The notes under the pieces are model-generated. The model made no database searches, was not told the DNA's origin, and saw only the letters and a list, made by a program, of their open reading frames with translations. A DNA stretch of 38,493 nucleotides, from assembly GCA_937916485.1 (NCBI GenBank), contig CALFSV010000069.1:1-38493 (forward strand), in the 5' to 3' direction. The first letter of the stretch is position 1; every line of letters begins with the position of its first letter. Of this stretch, positions 1 to 8,396 are shown piece after piece. The stretch is from an uncultured Paracoccaceae bacterium (lineage in GTDB: Bacteria > Pseudomonadota > Alphaproteobacteria > Rhodobacterales > Rhodobacteraceae). A program made the translations under genes and the position numbers.

Positions 1-38
1 CATGATACGATCCCTCCAGTCACATGGGGGGATAGACT

Positions 39-425
39 ATGTCCGATACGCATGGGTCCGTCTGCTGGACGGAATTGATGACGCGGGATATCGCGGAGGC
101 AAAAGGCTTCTACGGCGATGTTTGCGGCTGGGTCTTCGAAGACGTCCCGATGTCAGAGGGCACCTATACCCTTTGCATGATGCAGGGCAGACCCGTCATA
201 GGAATGATGGACATGACCGGTGTCGCAGGGTTTGACGAGGTTCCCGCCCATTGGTTTTCCTACTTTGCCGTAGATGATGTGGACGCCTCGGTTGCCCGGA
301 CCCGACAGATCGGCGGGCAGATCATCAGAGAGCCGTTTGACGTCCCCGGCACCGGTCGGATCGCCATCATACAGGACCCCACAGGGGCGGCTATGGGTCT
401 GATGACCCAGGTCGAAATGACCTGA
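39..425 (+). CDS. VOC-family (glyoxalase/bleomycin-resistance fold) protein
   Basis: The 128-residue protein has the single-module vicinal oxygen chelate pattern. An N-terminal strand-helix leads into a WTEL-like segment and an AKGFYGDVCGW helix (about residues 18-30). A second half follows, with the characteristic VDDVDASVARTRQIGGQII helix and a closing RIAIIQDPTGAAMGL strand pair near the C-terminus. Members of this fold act as metal-dependent isomerases, dioxygenases or resistance proteins, and the substrate cannot be read from this sequence. The ATG is preceded by a G-rich ribosome-binding stretch about 6 nt upstream, and the length is normal for the family. It converges on fabI, with about 120 bp between the stops and no obvious terminator. 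The fold is fairly sure; the function is unknown. Confidence 0.8.
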   Translation: MSDTHGSVCWTELMTRDIAEAKGFYGDVCGWVFEDVPMSEGTYTLCMMQGRPVIGMMDMTGVAGFDEVPAHWFSYFAVDDVDASVARTRQIGGQIIREPFDVPGTGRIAIIQDPTGAAMGLMTQVEMT

Positions 426-546
426 TTGCGCCTAAGGGGTTTGGCCTGCCTCAAGCAGGGCACTTGGATACTGCCGGAGGCACGTCAGCGCCCACAAGGC
501 GAGCCGTGTCGTTGAGGACGGCGTGCGGTGGCGGACCCCGACAGCC

Positions 547-1335
547 TCAGATGTTTTCGGACTGCGGCATCCCCAGGACGTGATAGCCGCCGTCAACCCG
601 GACAATCTCGCCCGTCGTGCAATTGCCAGCGTCGGAGGCAAGATAGACGGCCGTTCCTCCAACGGCTTCCAGCGTTGCATTTGACCGTAGCGGGGCATTC
701 TCGCCGGTATGCTTGAACGTTTTGCGAGCGCCTCCGATAGCGGCTCCGGCAAGGGTCTTCATCGGGCCAGGTGAAATGGCGTTCACCCGGATACCCTCTG
801 GGCCGAGGTCGTTGGCCAGGTAGCGGACGGCGCTTTCAAGAGCGGCCTTGGCCACACCCATGACGTTGTAGAACGGGGTGACCCGGTTCGATCCCTGGTA
901 GGTCAGGGTCAGGATGGTGCCGCCGTTGGGCATCAGGGGCCGCGCCCGTCGCGCCACATCGATCAGCGAGTAGCAGGAGATAGTCAGCGAATTGCGAAAG
1001 TTATCCCGGCTGGTGTTAATGAAACGGCCGGTAAGTTCGGCCTTGTCGGAAAAGGCGATGGCATGGACGACAAAGTCCAGCGTGCCCAAACGCTCTTCCA
1101 GCACCGCAAAAGCGGCATCCATAGAGGCGTTGTCGTTGACGTCCACATCAATCATGATGTCCGATCCGACAGAGGCTGCCAAAGGCTCCAACCGCTTGCC
1201 AAAGGCTTCGCCCTGGTAGGTAAAGGCCAGCTCGGCCCCGGCCTCGTGCATCGCTTTGGCGATGCCCCAGGCGATGGAATTGGCGTTTGCGACCCCCATG
1301 ATGAGCCCGCGCTTACCCTGCATTGAATTGGTCAT
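547..1335 (-). CDS. fabI: Enoyl-[acyl-carrier-protein] reductase (NADH)
   Basis: FabI reduces trans-2-enoyl-ACP in the last step of each fatty acid elongation cycle, in the cytosol, and is the triclosan target. The 262-residue product is an atypical short-chain dehydrogenase. It has a GLIMGVANANSIAWGIA nucleotide-binding start (residues 11-27) and the FabI catalytic set Tyr146, Tyr156 and Lys163 (YNVMGVAK), matching E. coli numbering. The late VYLASD and TGEIVRVDGGYH segments are also present. The frame is open farther upstream, but the start at 1335 has an AAGGGG site 6 nt ahead, whereas the ATG at 1341 would abut it. The gene lies on the same strand as fabB and fabA but is separated from them by an oppositely oriented VOC gene. 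Confidence 0.96.
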   Translation of the reverse strand: MTNSMQGKRGLIMGVANANSIAWGIAKAMHEAGAELAFTYQGEAFGKRLEPLAASVGSDIMIDVDVNDNASMDAAFAVLEERLGTLDFVVHAIAFSDKAELTGRFINTSRDNFRNSLTISCYSLIDVARRARPLMPNGGTILTLTYQGSNRVTPFYNVMGVAKAALESAVRYLANDLGPEGIRVNAISPGPMKTLAGAAIGGARKTFKHTGENAPLRSNATLEAVGGTAVYLASDAGNCTTGEIVRVDGGYHVLGMPQSENI

Positions 1336-1341
1336 ACCCAT

Positions 1342-1647
1342 CCCCTTGGCTTTGCAATCTAAGTGGACGGTTTGGGGGGGGAGGTCAAGTTTTGCTGGGG
1401 TTGCCCGGGTCCGGGCCAGCTTTTGCATTTGCAACGGGGAAGCCGGGGGACTCTGCACTGGGTTGGCCCCGCGTTGGGGCCTCGTTAGCACGGGGCTGGC
1501 AATTGATAGAACATCCAACTGCATGGTACCAAAACGCTGCGTTTGCAGCACTCGAGCCTATGTTAAAGGGTGACGCGGACCAGCATCGGCTCATGGCAAA
1601 GTTCTGCGCTGGCAAATGGCTTTTTCACCCAGACGGGGAGACAAAAC
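1342..1647. other. Intergenic stretch between divergent fabI and VOC gene
   Basis: This 306-bp interval separates the divergent starts of fabI and the PhnB-like gene. No open frame here has a credible ribosome-binding site or family signature. It should hold both promoters, but I could not pick convincing -35/-10 pairs. One short GC hairpin (GGCCCC/GGGGCC around 1464-1480) lacks a T-tract and is not called a terminator. Confidence 0.5.
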
Positions 1648-2118
1648 ATGACACGGCAACCGTCCATCGCGACCTGCCTGTGGTTCGAGGCCAACGGCAT
1701 CGACGCCGCGCGATTCTACGTTGACCTAATCGACGGTAGTCGGCTTTTGTCGCGGGTGCCCGAAGGCGCAAACCCGATGATCGTCGATTTTGAGCTGGCC
1801 GGCGTGCCGTATCGCATTCTGAATGGCGGCCCGCATTACAAACTCAACCCTGCCTGTTCGATCGCAGTCACGACACCCGGCCAGGCCGAAACCGATCGGA
1901 TTTGGCACGCCCTGATTGCGGGGGGTGGTGCGCCGGGTCGCTGCGGCTGGCTGGTCGACCGTTGGGGGGTGTCTTGGCAGGTTTTCCCCGCCGCCGTTGC
2001 AACCCTGCTGGGTGCCGATGACCGGCAGGCCGCCGGCCGCGCACAGGCGGCTATGATGAAGATGAGCAAGATCGATGTGGCCGAGTTACAGGCTGCGTTT
2101 GATGGCACTGGCGGGTGA
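1648..2118 (+). CDS. PhnB-like VOC-superfamily protein
   Basis: The 156-residue protein resembles the PhnB / 3-demethylubiquinone-9 methyltransferase-like branch of the VOC fold (often called 3-dmu-9_3-mt). It starts with SIATCLWFEANGIDAARFYVDLI, has a mid-protein VDFELAGVPYRILNGGP strand region, and ends in a GRCGWLVDRWGVSWQVFP segment followed by an AAMMKMSKIDVAELQAAFDG helix. That C-terminal helix is typical of the group. Despite the domain name these proteins are not shown to be ubiquinone methyltransferases, and the substrate here is unknown. The frame extends upstream, but the chosen ATG has a GGGGAG site 7 nt ahead and begins where homology-like sequence begins. It sits alone between fabI and fabB, convergent with fabB. 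Confidence 0.8.
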   Translation: MTRQPSIATCLWFEANGIDAARFYVDLIDGSRLLSRVPEGANPMIVDFELAGVPYRILNGGPHYKLNPACSIAVTTPGQAETDRIWHALIAGGGAPGRCGWLVDRWGVSWQVFPAAVATLLGADDRQAAGRAQAAMMKMSKIDVAELQAAFDGTGG

Positions 2119-2190
2119 CCTAGGCGTCACCACGCCACCAAGATCCACGGCGAAACCTCGCTCGGCCAGACCGTGGCTGCCGCTCGCCTG

Positions 2191-3420
2191 TTAGCCCGCG
2201 TATTTGCTCAGTAGCATCGACCCGTTCGTGCCGCCAAACCCGAAGCTGTTGGTCATGATGGTGTCATGTCCCGCATTCTCGACGAGGCTGGTCGCGATTT
2301 CTGCGGGAGCCAGCGCCTCATCCAATGTTTCGACGTTGATGGACGGAGCGATGAAGTCATCGCGCAGCATCAGAAGGCAATAGACGGCCTCTTGCGCTCC
2401 GGTTGCGCCCTGGCTGTGGCCGGTCATCGACTTGGTCGAGCTGATCGGAGGGGTCGTGCCTTCGCCGAACACCCGGCGGACCGCCTGAACCTCGCCCACG
2501 TCCCCGACCGGGGTCGAGGTGCCATGGGCGTTGATGTAGGTAACCTTGCGGCCTTCCGGCATGGTGGCAAGGGCCAGGTTCATCGCCCGTTCACCGCCCT
2601 CGCCCGAGGGGGCGACCATATCATGCCCGTCCGAGGTTGCTGCAAAGCCCGTCACCTCTGCATAGATGGTGGCGCCTCGTGCCAACGCCCGGTCAAGGGT
2701 TTCCAAGACGACCATACCGCCGCCGCCGGCAATGACGAAACCGTCCCGACCTGCGTCAAAGGCACGAGAGGCCTTTTCCGGTGTGTCATTGTACTTGGAC
2801 GACATCGCGCCCATCGCGTCAAACAGACAAGACAATGTCCAGTCGAGCTCTTCTCCGCCGCCCGCAAACATCACGTCCTGTTTGCCCATCATGATCTGCT
2901 CTGCCGCGGCCCCGATGCAATGCAACGAGGTAGAGCAGGCTGAGGTGATCGAATAGCTCATCCCTTTGATCTGGAAAGCAGTCGAAAGGTTGGCCGCCAC
3001 CGTCGAACACATGCCTTTTGGAACGGCAAGGGGACCGATCTTCTTGGGGCTGCCGGTGCGAAGAACGGTCTGGTGGGCGGTAAAGAGGGCAGAGGTCGAA
3101 GGACCGCCAGATCCCGCGATGATGCCTGTCCGGGAGTTGCTGACCTCTTCCGGGGTCAGGCCGCTGTCGGCAATCGCCTGTTCCATAGCCAGATAGGCGT
3201 AGGCCGCGCCCGGACCCATGAACCGCATCCGCCGCTTGTCGATAAGTTCAACTGGATTGATCTTGAGGTTCCCGGCGATCTGGCTGCGAAACCCGTATTC
3301 GACCATTTCCTCGGAACGTTCCACACCTGAACGGCCGGCCTTCAAAGCCTCGGCCACTTCGTTGGCAGAGTTTCCGATGGGGGATATGATCCCCATTCCG
3401 GTGACGACGACGCGGCGCAT
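2191..3420 (-). CDS. fabB: Beta-ketoacyl-ACP synthase I
   Basis: FabB condenses malonyl-ACP with acyl-ACP and is the elongating synthase needed for unsaturated fatty acids downstream of FabA. The 409-residue protein shows the thiolase-fold catalytic triad: nucleophilic Cys162 in [12 protein letters not shown], His299 in [11 protein letters not shown] and His335 in [12 protein letters not shown] glycine-rich [11 protein letters not shown] segment lies near the end. The length matches FabB/FabF enzymes. Its pairing with fabA, 38 bp upstream on the same strand, argues for FabB rather than FabF. An AAGGA site lies about 7 nt before the ATG. A fabA-fabB transcription unit is inferred. Confidence 0.95.
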   Translation of the reverse strand: MRRVVVTGMGIISPIGNSANEVAEALKAGRSGVERSEEMVEYGFRSQIAGNLKINPVELIDKRRMRFMGPGAAYAYLAMEQAIADSGLTPEEVSNSRTGIIAGSGGPSTSALFTAHQTVLRTGSPKKIGPLAVPKGMCSTVAANLSTAFQIKGMSYSITSACSTSLHCIGAAAEQIMMGKQDVMFAGGGEELDWTLSCLFDAMGAMSSKYNDTPEKASRAFDAGRDGFVIAGGGGMVVLETLDRALARGATIYAEVTGFAATSDGHDMVAPSGEGGERAMNLALATMPEGRKVTYINAHGTSTPVGDVGEVQAVRRVFGEGTTPPISSTKSMTGHSQGATGAQEAVYCLLMLRDDFIAPSINVETLDEALAPAEIATSLVENAGHDTIMTNSFGFGGTNGSMLLSKYAG

Positions 3421-3458
3421 TGGCGGTCCTTTCGCAGTTAGATCGGTCGTATTGGGGA

Positions 3459-3977
3459 CTAGGCTGAGGCCTCTGCAACGGCCAGTCCGACTTTCATATC
3501 CTTGACCTGATAGATCACTTCGCCGTCCGCCTCGACACGACCATCCGCCACGCCCATCTTGAGGCGGCGGTCGATGACGCGGGTGAAGTCGACGTAATAT
3601 TTGATCATTGTGCGGGTCGGTGTGACCATGCCTGTCAGCTTGACCTCACCGACGCCCAGCGCAAATCCCTGGCCTTGCCAGCCGCGCCAGCCAAGGTTGA
3701 AGCCCGTGAGTTGCCACAGGCCGTCAAGGCCAAGGCAGCCGGGCATGACCGGATTGCCGGGAAAGTGACAGGCAAAGAACCAAAGGTCTGGTGTAATGTC
3801 GAACTCTGCTACGACATGGCCCTTGCCATGCGCGCCGCCGTCCGCGCTGATGTCTGTGATGCGGTCCATCATCAACATCGGGGGCTCGGGCAGCTGGGCA
3901 TTGCCGGGTCCGAACAATTCGCCTCTTGCGCATTTCAGGAGGTCTGGCTTGTCGAACTGGCGAGGAAATGATGCCAT
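3459..3977 (-). CDS. fabA: 3-hydroxydecanoyl-ACP dehydratase/isomerase
   Basis: FabA dehydrates 3-hydroxydecanoyl-ACP and isomerises the trans-2 product to cis-3-decenoyl-ACP, the branch point to unsaturated fatty acids. The 172-residue hot-dog protein carries the family motif with catalytic His71 ([12 protein letters not shown]) and Asp85 (LGLDGLWQ), close to E. coli His70/Asp84. The length is exactly typical. It is the first gene of a fabA-fabB unit and is divergent from irr across about 160 bp. The ribosome-binding site is weak (a GGAA about 11 nt upstream). In related bacteria the irr/fabA divergence is a common arrangement, so shared regulation is possible but not visible here. Confidence 0.96.
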   Translation of the reverse strand: MASFPRQFDKPDLLKCARGELFGPGNAQLPEPPMLMMDRITDISADGGAHGKGHVVAEFDITPDLWFFACHFPGNPVMPGCLGLDGLWQLTGFNLGWRGWQGQGFALGVGEVKLTGMVTPTRTMIKYYVDFTRVIDRRLKMGVADGRVEADGEVIYQVKDMKVGLAVAEASA

Positions 3978-4136
3978 GAGCTGTGTATTCCGGTTGCTGG
4001 TTGCTGTCCTTTAGCCCTGTATCATTGCCGGTTGAAGGGGCGCAAGTCCGGCGGTCCGGACACGATCTGGGCCACAACCAGCAAGTTTGCTCCGTTTGTG
4101 ATTGAAATTGGGGGCTTTTGGTCCATATTTGTCGTC

Positions 4137-4574
4137 ATGGTAGCAGAGATCACAGTCAAGGACGCACAGAGCGCAGAGAGGGGTAGCCTTTGGCTGTCTG
4201 GAGCGGGTCTGCGTCCAACCCGGCAGCGGTTGGCCTTGGCGGCTTTGCTGGTCGGAGATGGGCAAGACCGACATGTCACCGCTGAGAGCCTTTTCGATGC
4301 CGCGTCCGGCTGTGGCGAACGCGTATCTCTTGCGACCGTCTACAACACCCTTCGGGCCTTTTGTGATGCTGGCCTTTTGCGCGAGATCACCGTTGATGGA
4401 TCGAAGAGCTATTTCGATACCAACATGTCGGATCACCCGCATTTCTATTGGGAAGACAGCGCCACCTTGACCGATGCCCCTGTGTCCGAGCTTGAGATAC
4501 GCAGGTTGCCAAAGGTTCCGGAAGGCGCCGAAATGACGTCGGTCGACGTGATTATCAGGCTGCGCCGTGTCTGA
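4137..4574 (+). CDS. irr: Irr-type iron response regulator (Fur family)
   Basis: This Fur-superfamily winged-helix repressor senses iron through haem in alphaproteobacteria and controls haem synthesis and iron genes. In the 145-residue protein the DNA-binding domain spans about residues 22-90, including GLRPTRQRLALAALL and the recognition region VSLATVYNTLRAFCDAGLL. The dimerisation/haem region contains HPHFYWED (residues 100-107) in place of the canonical Fur metal site, and that histidine motif separates Irr from Fur. The upstream frame is open, but residues before this ATG do not resemble the family. No clear Shine-Dalgarno sequence precedes it, so the exact start is less certain. The first REP palindrome begins 12 nt after its stop codon. 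Confidence 0.9.
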   Translation: MVAEITVKDAQSAERGSLWLSGAGLRPTRQRLALAALLVGDGQDRHVTAESLFDAASGCGERVSLATVYNTLRAFCDAGLLREITVDGSKSYFDTNMSDHPHFYWEDSATLTDAPVSELEIRRLPKVPEGAEMTSVDVIIRLRRV

Positions 4575-4585
4575 CGGGCGTGTCT

Positions 4586-4613
4586 GGTAAGGTGGGTCAA
4601 GACCCACCTTACG
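4586..4613 (+). repeat. REP-like palindrome, copy 1 (left of RAYT)
   Basis: Perfect 12-bp inverted arms (GTAAGGTGGGTC and its complement) flank a 2-nt centre, here AA. The arms are bounded by a G on both sides, a G/G mismatch that gives the otherwise symmetric element a polarity. The same arms recur at 5238-5263, 14424-14449 and 14970-14995. It sits between irr and the RAYT transposase gene, about 100 nt before the transposase start, and could also terminate irr transcription although it lacks a T-tract. Confidence 0.9.
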
Positions 4614-4713
4614 AGTGACAATCCCCCTCCATCCCGACGATCCATCCATGGCCAAGGGTTTTTGAGCCTCGATCCTTAACCCCGCGTTTACCTTGCGGCG
4701 TCACGTTAGACGC

Positions 4714-5241
4714 ATGGCACGATATGTCCGCAGACGCGTCCTCGGAGGGACCTACTTCTTCACCGTCCGGCTTCAGGACCGGGGCAGTCGGCTTTTGACA
4801 GACCGGATTGTCCTGCTGCGTGATTGCGTGCGCCTCTGTCGAAATCGCTTTGACTTTACCATCGAAGCGGCGGTCGTTCTGCCGGACCACCTCCACATGA
4901 TCTGGACACTTCCGGCCGAGGACGACGACTACTCAGCCCGGTGGCGCATGATCAAAGCCACCTTTTCCCGCCATGTCGAACGGCCTGCAACCATCTGCCC
5001 GAGCAAATTGGCGCGAGGCGAAAAGGGAATATGGCAACGTCGGTTCTGGGAGCATCTGGTGCGGGATCAGGCCGACTTTGACTTGTACCGGGCTTATGCG
5101 CTGACAGCTCCGGTGCGCGCGGGACTCGTGCCCCGGCCACAGGACTGGCCCTACAGTTCGATCCATCGCGACCTTGCTCGCACCGGGCCTATGGCGCTGC
5201 AGCTGGGCGACAAGGGTGTTGGCGCTATGCGAGTTGCGTAA
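4714..5241 (+). CDS. REP-associated tyrosine transposase (RAYT, Y1/TnpA_REP family)
   Basis: RAYTs are single-copy, HUH-type single-strand endonucleases related to IS200/IS605 TnpA that recognise REP palindromes. The 175-residue protein starts RRRVLGGTYFFTVRLQDRGSRLL, a typical opening. It has the metal-binding HUH equivalent DHLH (His59, His61), the GIWQRRFWEHLVRDQADF block (residues 105-122), and the catalytic helix with Tyr128 followed by PVRAGLV and the RPQDWPYSSIHRD tail. The usual Asn before PV is Ala here. A start at 4693 is possible, but the 4714 start fits the family better. The TAA stop lies inside REP copy 2, and copy 1 lies about 100 nt upstream in inverted orientation, so gene and palindromes form one unit. 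Confidence 0.88.
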   Translation: MARYVRRRVLGGTYFFTVRLQDRGSRLLTDRIVLLRDCVRLCRNRFDFTIEAAVVLPDHLHMIWTLPAEDDDYSARWRMIKATFSRHVERPATICPSKLARGEKGIWQRRFWEHLVRDQADFDLYRAYALTAPVRAGLVPRPQDWPYSSIHRDLARTGPMALQLGDKGVGAMRVA

Positions 5242-5264
5242 GGTGGGTCCGGACCCACCTTACC
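5237..5264 (-). repeat. REP-like palindrome, copy 2 (overlaps RAYT stop codon)
   Basis: This copy has the same 12-bp arms as copy 1 with centre CG. The flanking bases are C on both sides of the plus strand, so by the G/G rule seen in the other copies it lies in the opposite orientation. Its GTAAGG arm contains the TAA that ends the RAYT gene. It lies between convergent genes (RAYT and the glycosyltransferase-like gene), where it may also act as a two-way transcription stop. Confidence 0.9.
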
Positions 5265-5279
5265 GGCCCATCGAAGGCT

Positions 5280-6149
5280 TCAGAACCACTGCCCCGGTTC
5301 CATCAGTCCAAGGTCCAGCAATTGCTGCGAATGCCAGTCGAATGGCGCTGAATTGTGCCAGCGGAAGGTTTCGATATCAAATGTGGATCCGGGGTTACGC
5401 TTCAGCGCCTTTGCTGTGCGAAACGAACAGATCGAGGCTGTCAGGTTGTTATGCCACGGGCAGGAGTATATATTGTATTCCGGATCATTGAACGTGTGGT
5501 CCATCCTCAGTTGCAGCCCGGGCTTAACCCGAAAGAACCCGACCCGGTCGATCCGTCTGCGCGGCATCGGGATGTGTTCCTCAAACCGCCAGCGCAGGCC
5601 GCCAAAGAAATCCAGTTGCCGTTCCTTCGGATGGCGGGTGTCGGGGTCCTCGCGTGCGAGGGCATAGTAGCCGGACTTGTCCAGATGCGCATCGTCCAGA
5701 GAAACCGCTGTCGGATTAGCCCAAAGGTCTCCGGCATAAAGGTCGATCACATAGGTGAGGACACTGTCGCGCCGCTCTTCGGTGCAGAAGACCGCCATTT
5801 CGCCAACGGTCCGATGTTCGCAGAACGGAAAAAACAGATACTCTGCGTTGAAGCAATAGTAGAGCCATATCGGCTTGCTTGCCTTGATCACCGCGTTGAC
5901 CACAGTCAGCATCGCGCCTTCGACCTGCATATCCTGATCGACCCGGACAACCCGATCATCCAGCCCCTTGGCCAAGGCCATGTCCCGCGCCGCAAAGACG
6001 ATGAGCGCCTTGAACCCAAGGTCGAGGTGATGCCGGATCGTCGTGTTCACCTCAATGTCGTCTTCGGCTAGGATAAGCCCGACCGGCCCAACGGCTAGAA
6101 TGTTGGCGCCCGTTGCCAGAAACGCGTCCAGTGACGGGAAATGTTTCAC
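5280..6149 (-). CDS. Conserved protein, possibly a family 2-like glycosyltransferase
   Basis: The 289-residue soluble protein opens with LAVGPVGLILAEDDIEVNTTIRHHLDLGFKALIVFAARD. This looks like the start of a GT-A fold in which a helix follows the first strand. A region rich in aromatic residues follows (WLYYCFNAEYLFFPFC, about 95-110), then RQLDFFGGLRWRFEEHIP, and a conserved-looking C-terminus with SFRTAKALKRNPGSTFDIETFRWH. I recall similar Rhodobacteraceae proteins annotated as glycosyltransferase family 2, but no DXD motif can be assigned with confidence. The start codon is GTG with a weak ribosome-binding site. It is divergent from miaB (156 bp) and converges on the RAYT gene. The gene is real; the function is tentative. 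Confidence 0.75.
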   Translation of the reverse strand: MKHFPSLDAFLATGANILAVGPVGLILAEDDIEVNTTIRHHLDLGFKALIVFAARDMALAKGLDDRVVRVDQDMQVEGAMLTVVNAVIKASKPIWLYYCFNAEYLFFPFCEHRTVGEMAVFCTEERRDSVLTYVIDLYAGDLWANPTAVSLDDAHLDKSGYYALAREDPDTRHPKERQLDFFGGLRWRFEEHIPMPRRRIDRVGFFRVKPGLQLRMDHTFNDPEYNIYSCPWHNNLTASICSFRTAKALKRNPGSTFDIETFRWHNSAPFDWHSQQLLDLGLMEPGQWF

Positions 6150-6305
6150 GTTCTTCTGACTCTCATTTGATTGACCGGCATTCTGGTGAAGAATCGGCTA
6201 ATTCCTCATGCATTGCAAGTCAGCGGCATGGGCGTTAGCACCATTCGACAAATGTCTTCCCCACCCACCCCCGCATCAGACGCTTGCACGCGAGGACCAC
6301 TGCCG

Positions 6306-7631
6306 ATGACAACCGCGCCAAAAAAGCTCTATATCAAGACCTATGGCTGTCAGATGAACGTCTATGACAGTGAGCGTATGGCCGAAGCGCTGGGCAGTCA
6401 GGGCTATGTGTCGACGGACACCGCCGAAGACGCGGATATGGTCCTTCTCAATACCTGTCACATTCGGGAAAAGGCCGCGGAAAAGCTTTATTCCGATCTT
6501 GGTCGACTCAAGCCTTTGAAGGCTGCCCGCCCCAACCTCAAGATTGGGGTGGCTGGCTGCGTCGCGCAGGCCGAAGGCGAAGAGATCGTGCGCCGTATGC
6601 CCCTTGTCGACCTTGTTGTCGGCCCGCAAAACTACCACCGCTTGCCTGAGATGGAGGCCGCTGCCCACGGCGGCGCCCGCGTTGTGGACACCGATTTCCC
6701 GGTCGAGGACAAGTTTGATCACCTTGCCGCCCGCCCCAAGGCCCGGCGCGGGCCGACGGCTTTCCTTACTGTCCAGGAAGGCTGTGACAAGTTCTGCGCC
6801 TTTTGTGTCGTTCCCTATACCCGCGGCGCTGAGGTCAGCCGCCCTGCCGACCGCCTGCTGGCAGAGGCGCAGGGCCTGGTTGAGGCCGGCGTGCGTGAGA
6901 TCACCCTGCTTGGACAGAACGTGAATGCTTGGCACGGCGAGATCGCCGGACCTGTCACCGGACTGGCCGGCCTGATTGGGCAGCTGGCCCAGATCGACGG
7001 CCTGGACCGCATCCGTTACACCACGAGCCATCCCAATGACATGGACGACGCCCTGATCGAGGCCCACGGATCGCAGGCAAAACTGATGCCCTACCTGCAT
7101 CTTCCGGTCCAATCTGGATCCGACCGTATCCTCAAGGCCATGAACCGCAAGCATACCGCAGAGGCCTATCTGCGCCTGATCGAGCGTATTCGAGCAGCCC
7201 GGCCCGACATCCTGTTGACGTCGGATTTCATTGTCGGCTTTCCGGGTGAAACGGATGCCGATTTCGCCGACACCTTGGCCCTTGTCGAGGCGGTGGGCTA
7301 CGGAGCTGCCTATTCCTTCAAGTATTCGGCCCGTCCCGGAACCCCGGCGGCCGAACGGGCGGAGGTGCAGGCTGATGTCATGGATGACCGCCTGCAACAG
7401 CTTCAAGCCTTGCTGACCCGCCAGCAGAAGGCGGCACAGGAGGCAATGGTCGGCAAGACGACGACAGTGCTGTTTGAAAAGCCTGGTCGGCTGGACCAGC
7501 AATGGGGTGGCAAGTCGGAACATCTCCATGCCGTCCATGTCCCGTCCGCAAATGACTTGCGTGGTCAGATCCTGCCGGTGCGCATTACAGAAGCTGGACC
7601 GAATTCCCTTGCTGGGGAACTTTGCCTGTAG
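6306..7631 (+). CDS. miaB: tRNA-2-methylthio-N6-dimethylallyladenosine synthase
   Basis: MiaB is a radical-SAM methylthiotransferase that converts i6A37 to ms2i6A37 in tRNAs reading U-starting codons. The 441-residue protein shows the auxiliary-cluster cysteines Cys15 (TYGCQMN), Cys51 (NTCHIREKA) and Cys85 (GCVAQAEG). The radical-SAM triad follows at Cys160, Cys164 and Cys167 (CDKFCAFC), then [12 protein letters not shown] and [11 protein letters not shown] segments and a C-terminal TRAM domain from about residue 375. The open frame reaches 6171, but the ATG at 6306 has GAGGA about 9 nt upstream and starts where family sequence starts. It consumes the SAM produced by metK, farther downstream. 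Confidence 0.96.
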   Translation: MTTAPKKLYIKTYGCQMNVYDSERMAEALGSQGYVSTDTAEDADMVLLNTCHIREKAAEKLYSDLGRLKPLKAARPNLKIGVAGCVAQAEGEEIVRRMPLVDLVVGPQNYHRLPEMEAAAHGGARVVDTDFPVEDKFDHLAARPKARRGPTAFLTVQEGCDKFCAFCVVPYTRGAEVSRPADRLLAEAQGLVEAGVREITLLGQNVNAWHGEIAGPVTGLAGLIGQLAQIDGLDRIRYTTSHPNDMDDALIEAHGSQAKLMPYLHLPVQSGSDRILKAMNRKHTAEAYLRLIERIRAARPDILLTSDFIVGFPGETDADFADTLALVEAVGYGAAYSFKYSARPGTPAAERAEVQADVMDDRLQQLQALLTRQQKAAQEAMVGKTTTVLFEKPGRLDQQWGGKSEHLHAVHVPSANDLRGQILPVRITEAGPNSLAGELCL

Positions 7632-7830
7632 GCAACTCAGGTTCAGCTACCTGTAAGATCAGGGTGGCACCATGCTCCAATATTTGGGGGAATCCGCTAC
7701 ATTTTGTGGGTTTTTTGATATTTGCCCATTTCTTGGCTTGCCTCCGAGTCGGCCGATCGGCAGAATCATCAAGTAATGGCGCGATCGGTCCGTCATTTTG
7801 TGTGTTTTGTAGGTGCTGGAGGTTTGAGCC

Positions 7831-8385
7831 GTGTGGGGATTCCCATCGTTATTTTCGAGAAATGTGGTGGCGGGGTTTACTCTGGCCATTCTTGCTACAG
7901 TGGTTTGGCAAACGCCTGCACAGGCGCAAGAAACATATCAGCCGGGCATCTGGATTGATCCGGATGGTTGCGAACATTGGGTTATGGATGACGGGGTAGA
8001 GGGCTATATGTCCCCCCGCCGCACCCGCGACGGCCGCCCCGTCTGCCGGAGGAGCGAAATCTGTGGCATTTTGCCGACGGACTGGATCTTTGCAACCAAC
8101 AGCGTTGTCATAGCCCCGGCCAGCCGCGACGAAATCGCCCGGTTCTTCGAAGATGCGGATGCCTTTGGGTTTCTTGTCTACGGCCACACCGACAGTCGCG
8201 CATCCGACGAATACAACATGAGGCTGTCCCAGGGCCGGGCGGATGCGATTGCGTCGATCGGCTACGAAGTCGGTGCCCGCATCGTCGATGCAAGAGGTCT
8301 GGGCGAGCGAATGCCGCGCGCCTCCAACGGGACAGCCGCCGGGCAGGAACAGAACCGGCGCGTCGAAGTTTATTGTTTGCGGTGA
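7831..8385 (+). CDS. Secreted OmpA-like protein with N-terminal WIDPDGC module
   Basis: The 184-residue envelope protein has a signal peptide (hydrophobic core about residues 12-28, likely cleavage after AQA33). A 34-residue module with GIWIDPDGCEHW and DGRPVC (about 39-72) follows, then an OmpA/MotB C-terminal domain (about 85-184). That domain shows GHTDSRASDEYN, LSQGRADAI and NRRVEVY, the residues that bind peptidoglycan in this family. There is no beta-barrel, so it is a periplasmic or outer-membrane-associated wall-binding protein. GTG start with GGAGG 8 nt upstream. A small lipoprotein gene follows 11 nt downstream and carries the same module (26 of 34 residues identical by eye), so the two very likely form a unit. 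The role of the module is unknown to me. Confidence 0.88.
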   Translation: MWGFPSLFSRNVVAGFTLAILATVVWQTPAQAQETYQPGIWIDPDGCEHWVMDDGVEGYMSPRRTRDGRPVCRRSEICGILPTDWIFATNSVVIAPASRDEIARFFEDADAFGFLVYGHTDSRASDEYNMRLSQGRADAIASIGYEVGARIVDARGLGERMPRASNGTAAGQEQNRRVEVYCLR

Positions 8386-8396
8386 GGGTAATGAGC

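Noticed and set aside
432..752. 106-codon minus-strand frame overlapping the 3' end of fabI
   Set aside because: Out of frame with fabI and overlaps its conserved C-terminus; no family signal.
3978..4136. Irr-binding (ICE) box in the fabA-irr intergenic region
   Set aside because: I looked for an AT-rich palindromic ICE-like motif and found no convincing match.
6276..7538. 420-codon frame antisense to miaB
   Set aside because: Full overlap with a certain MiaB gene and no recognisable domain.
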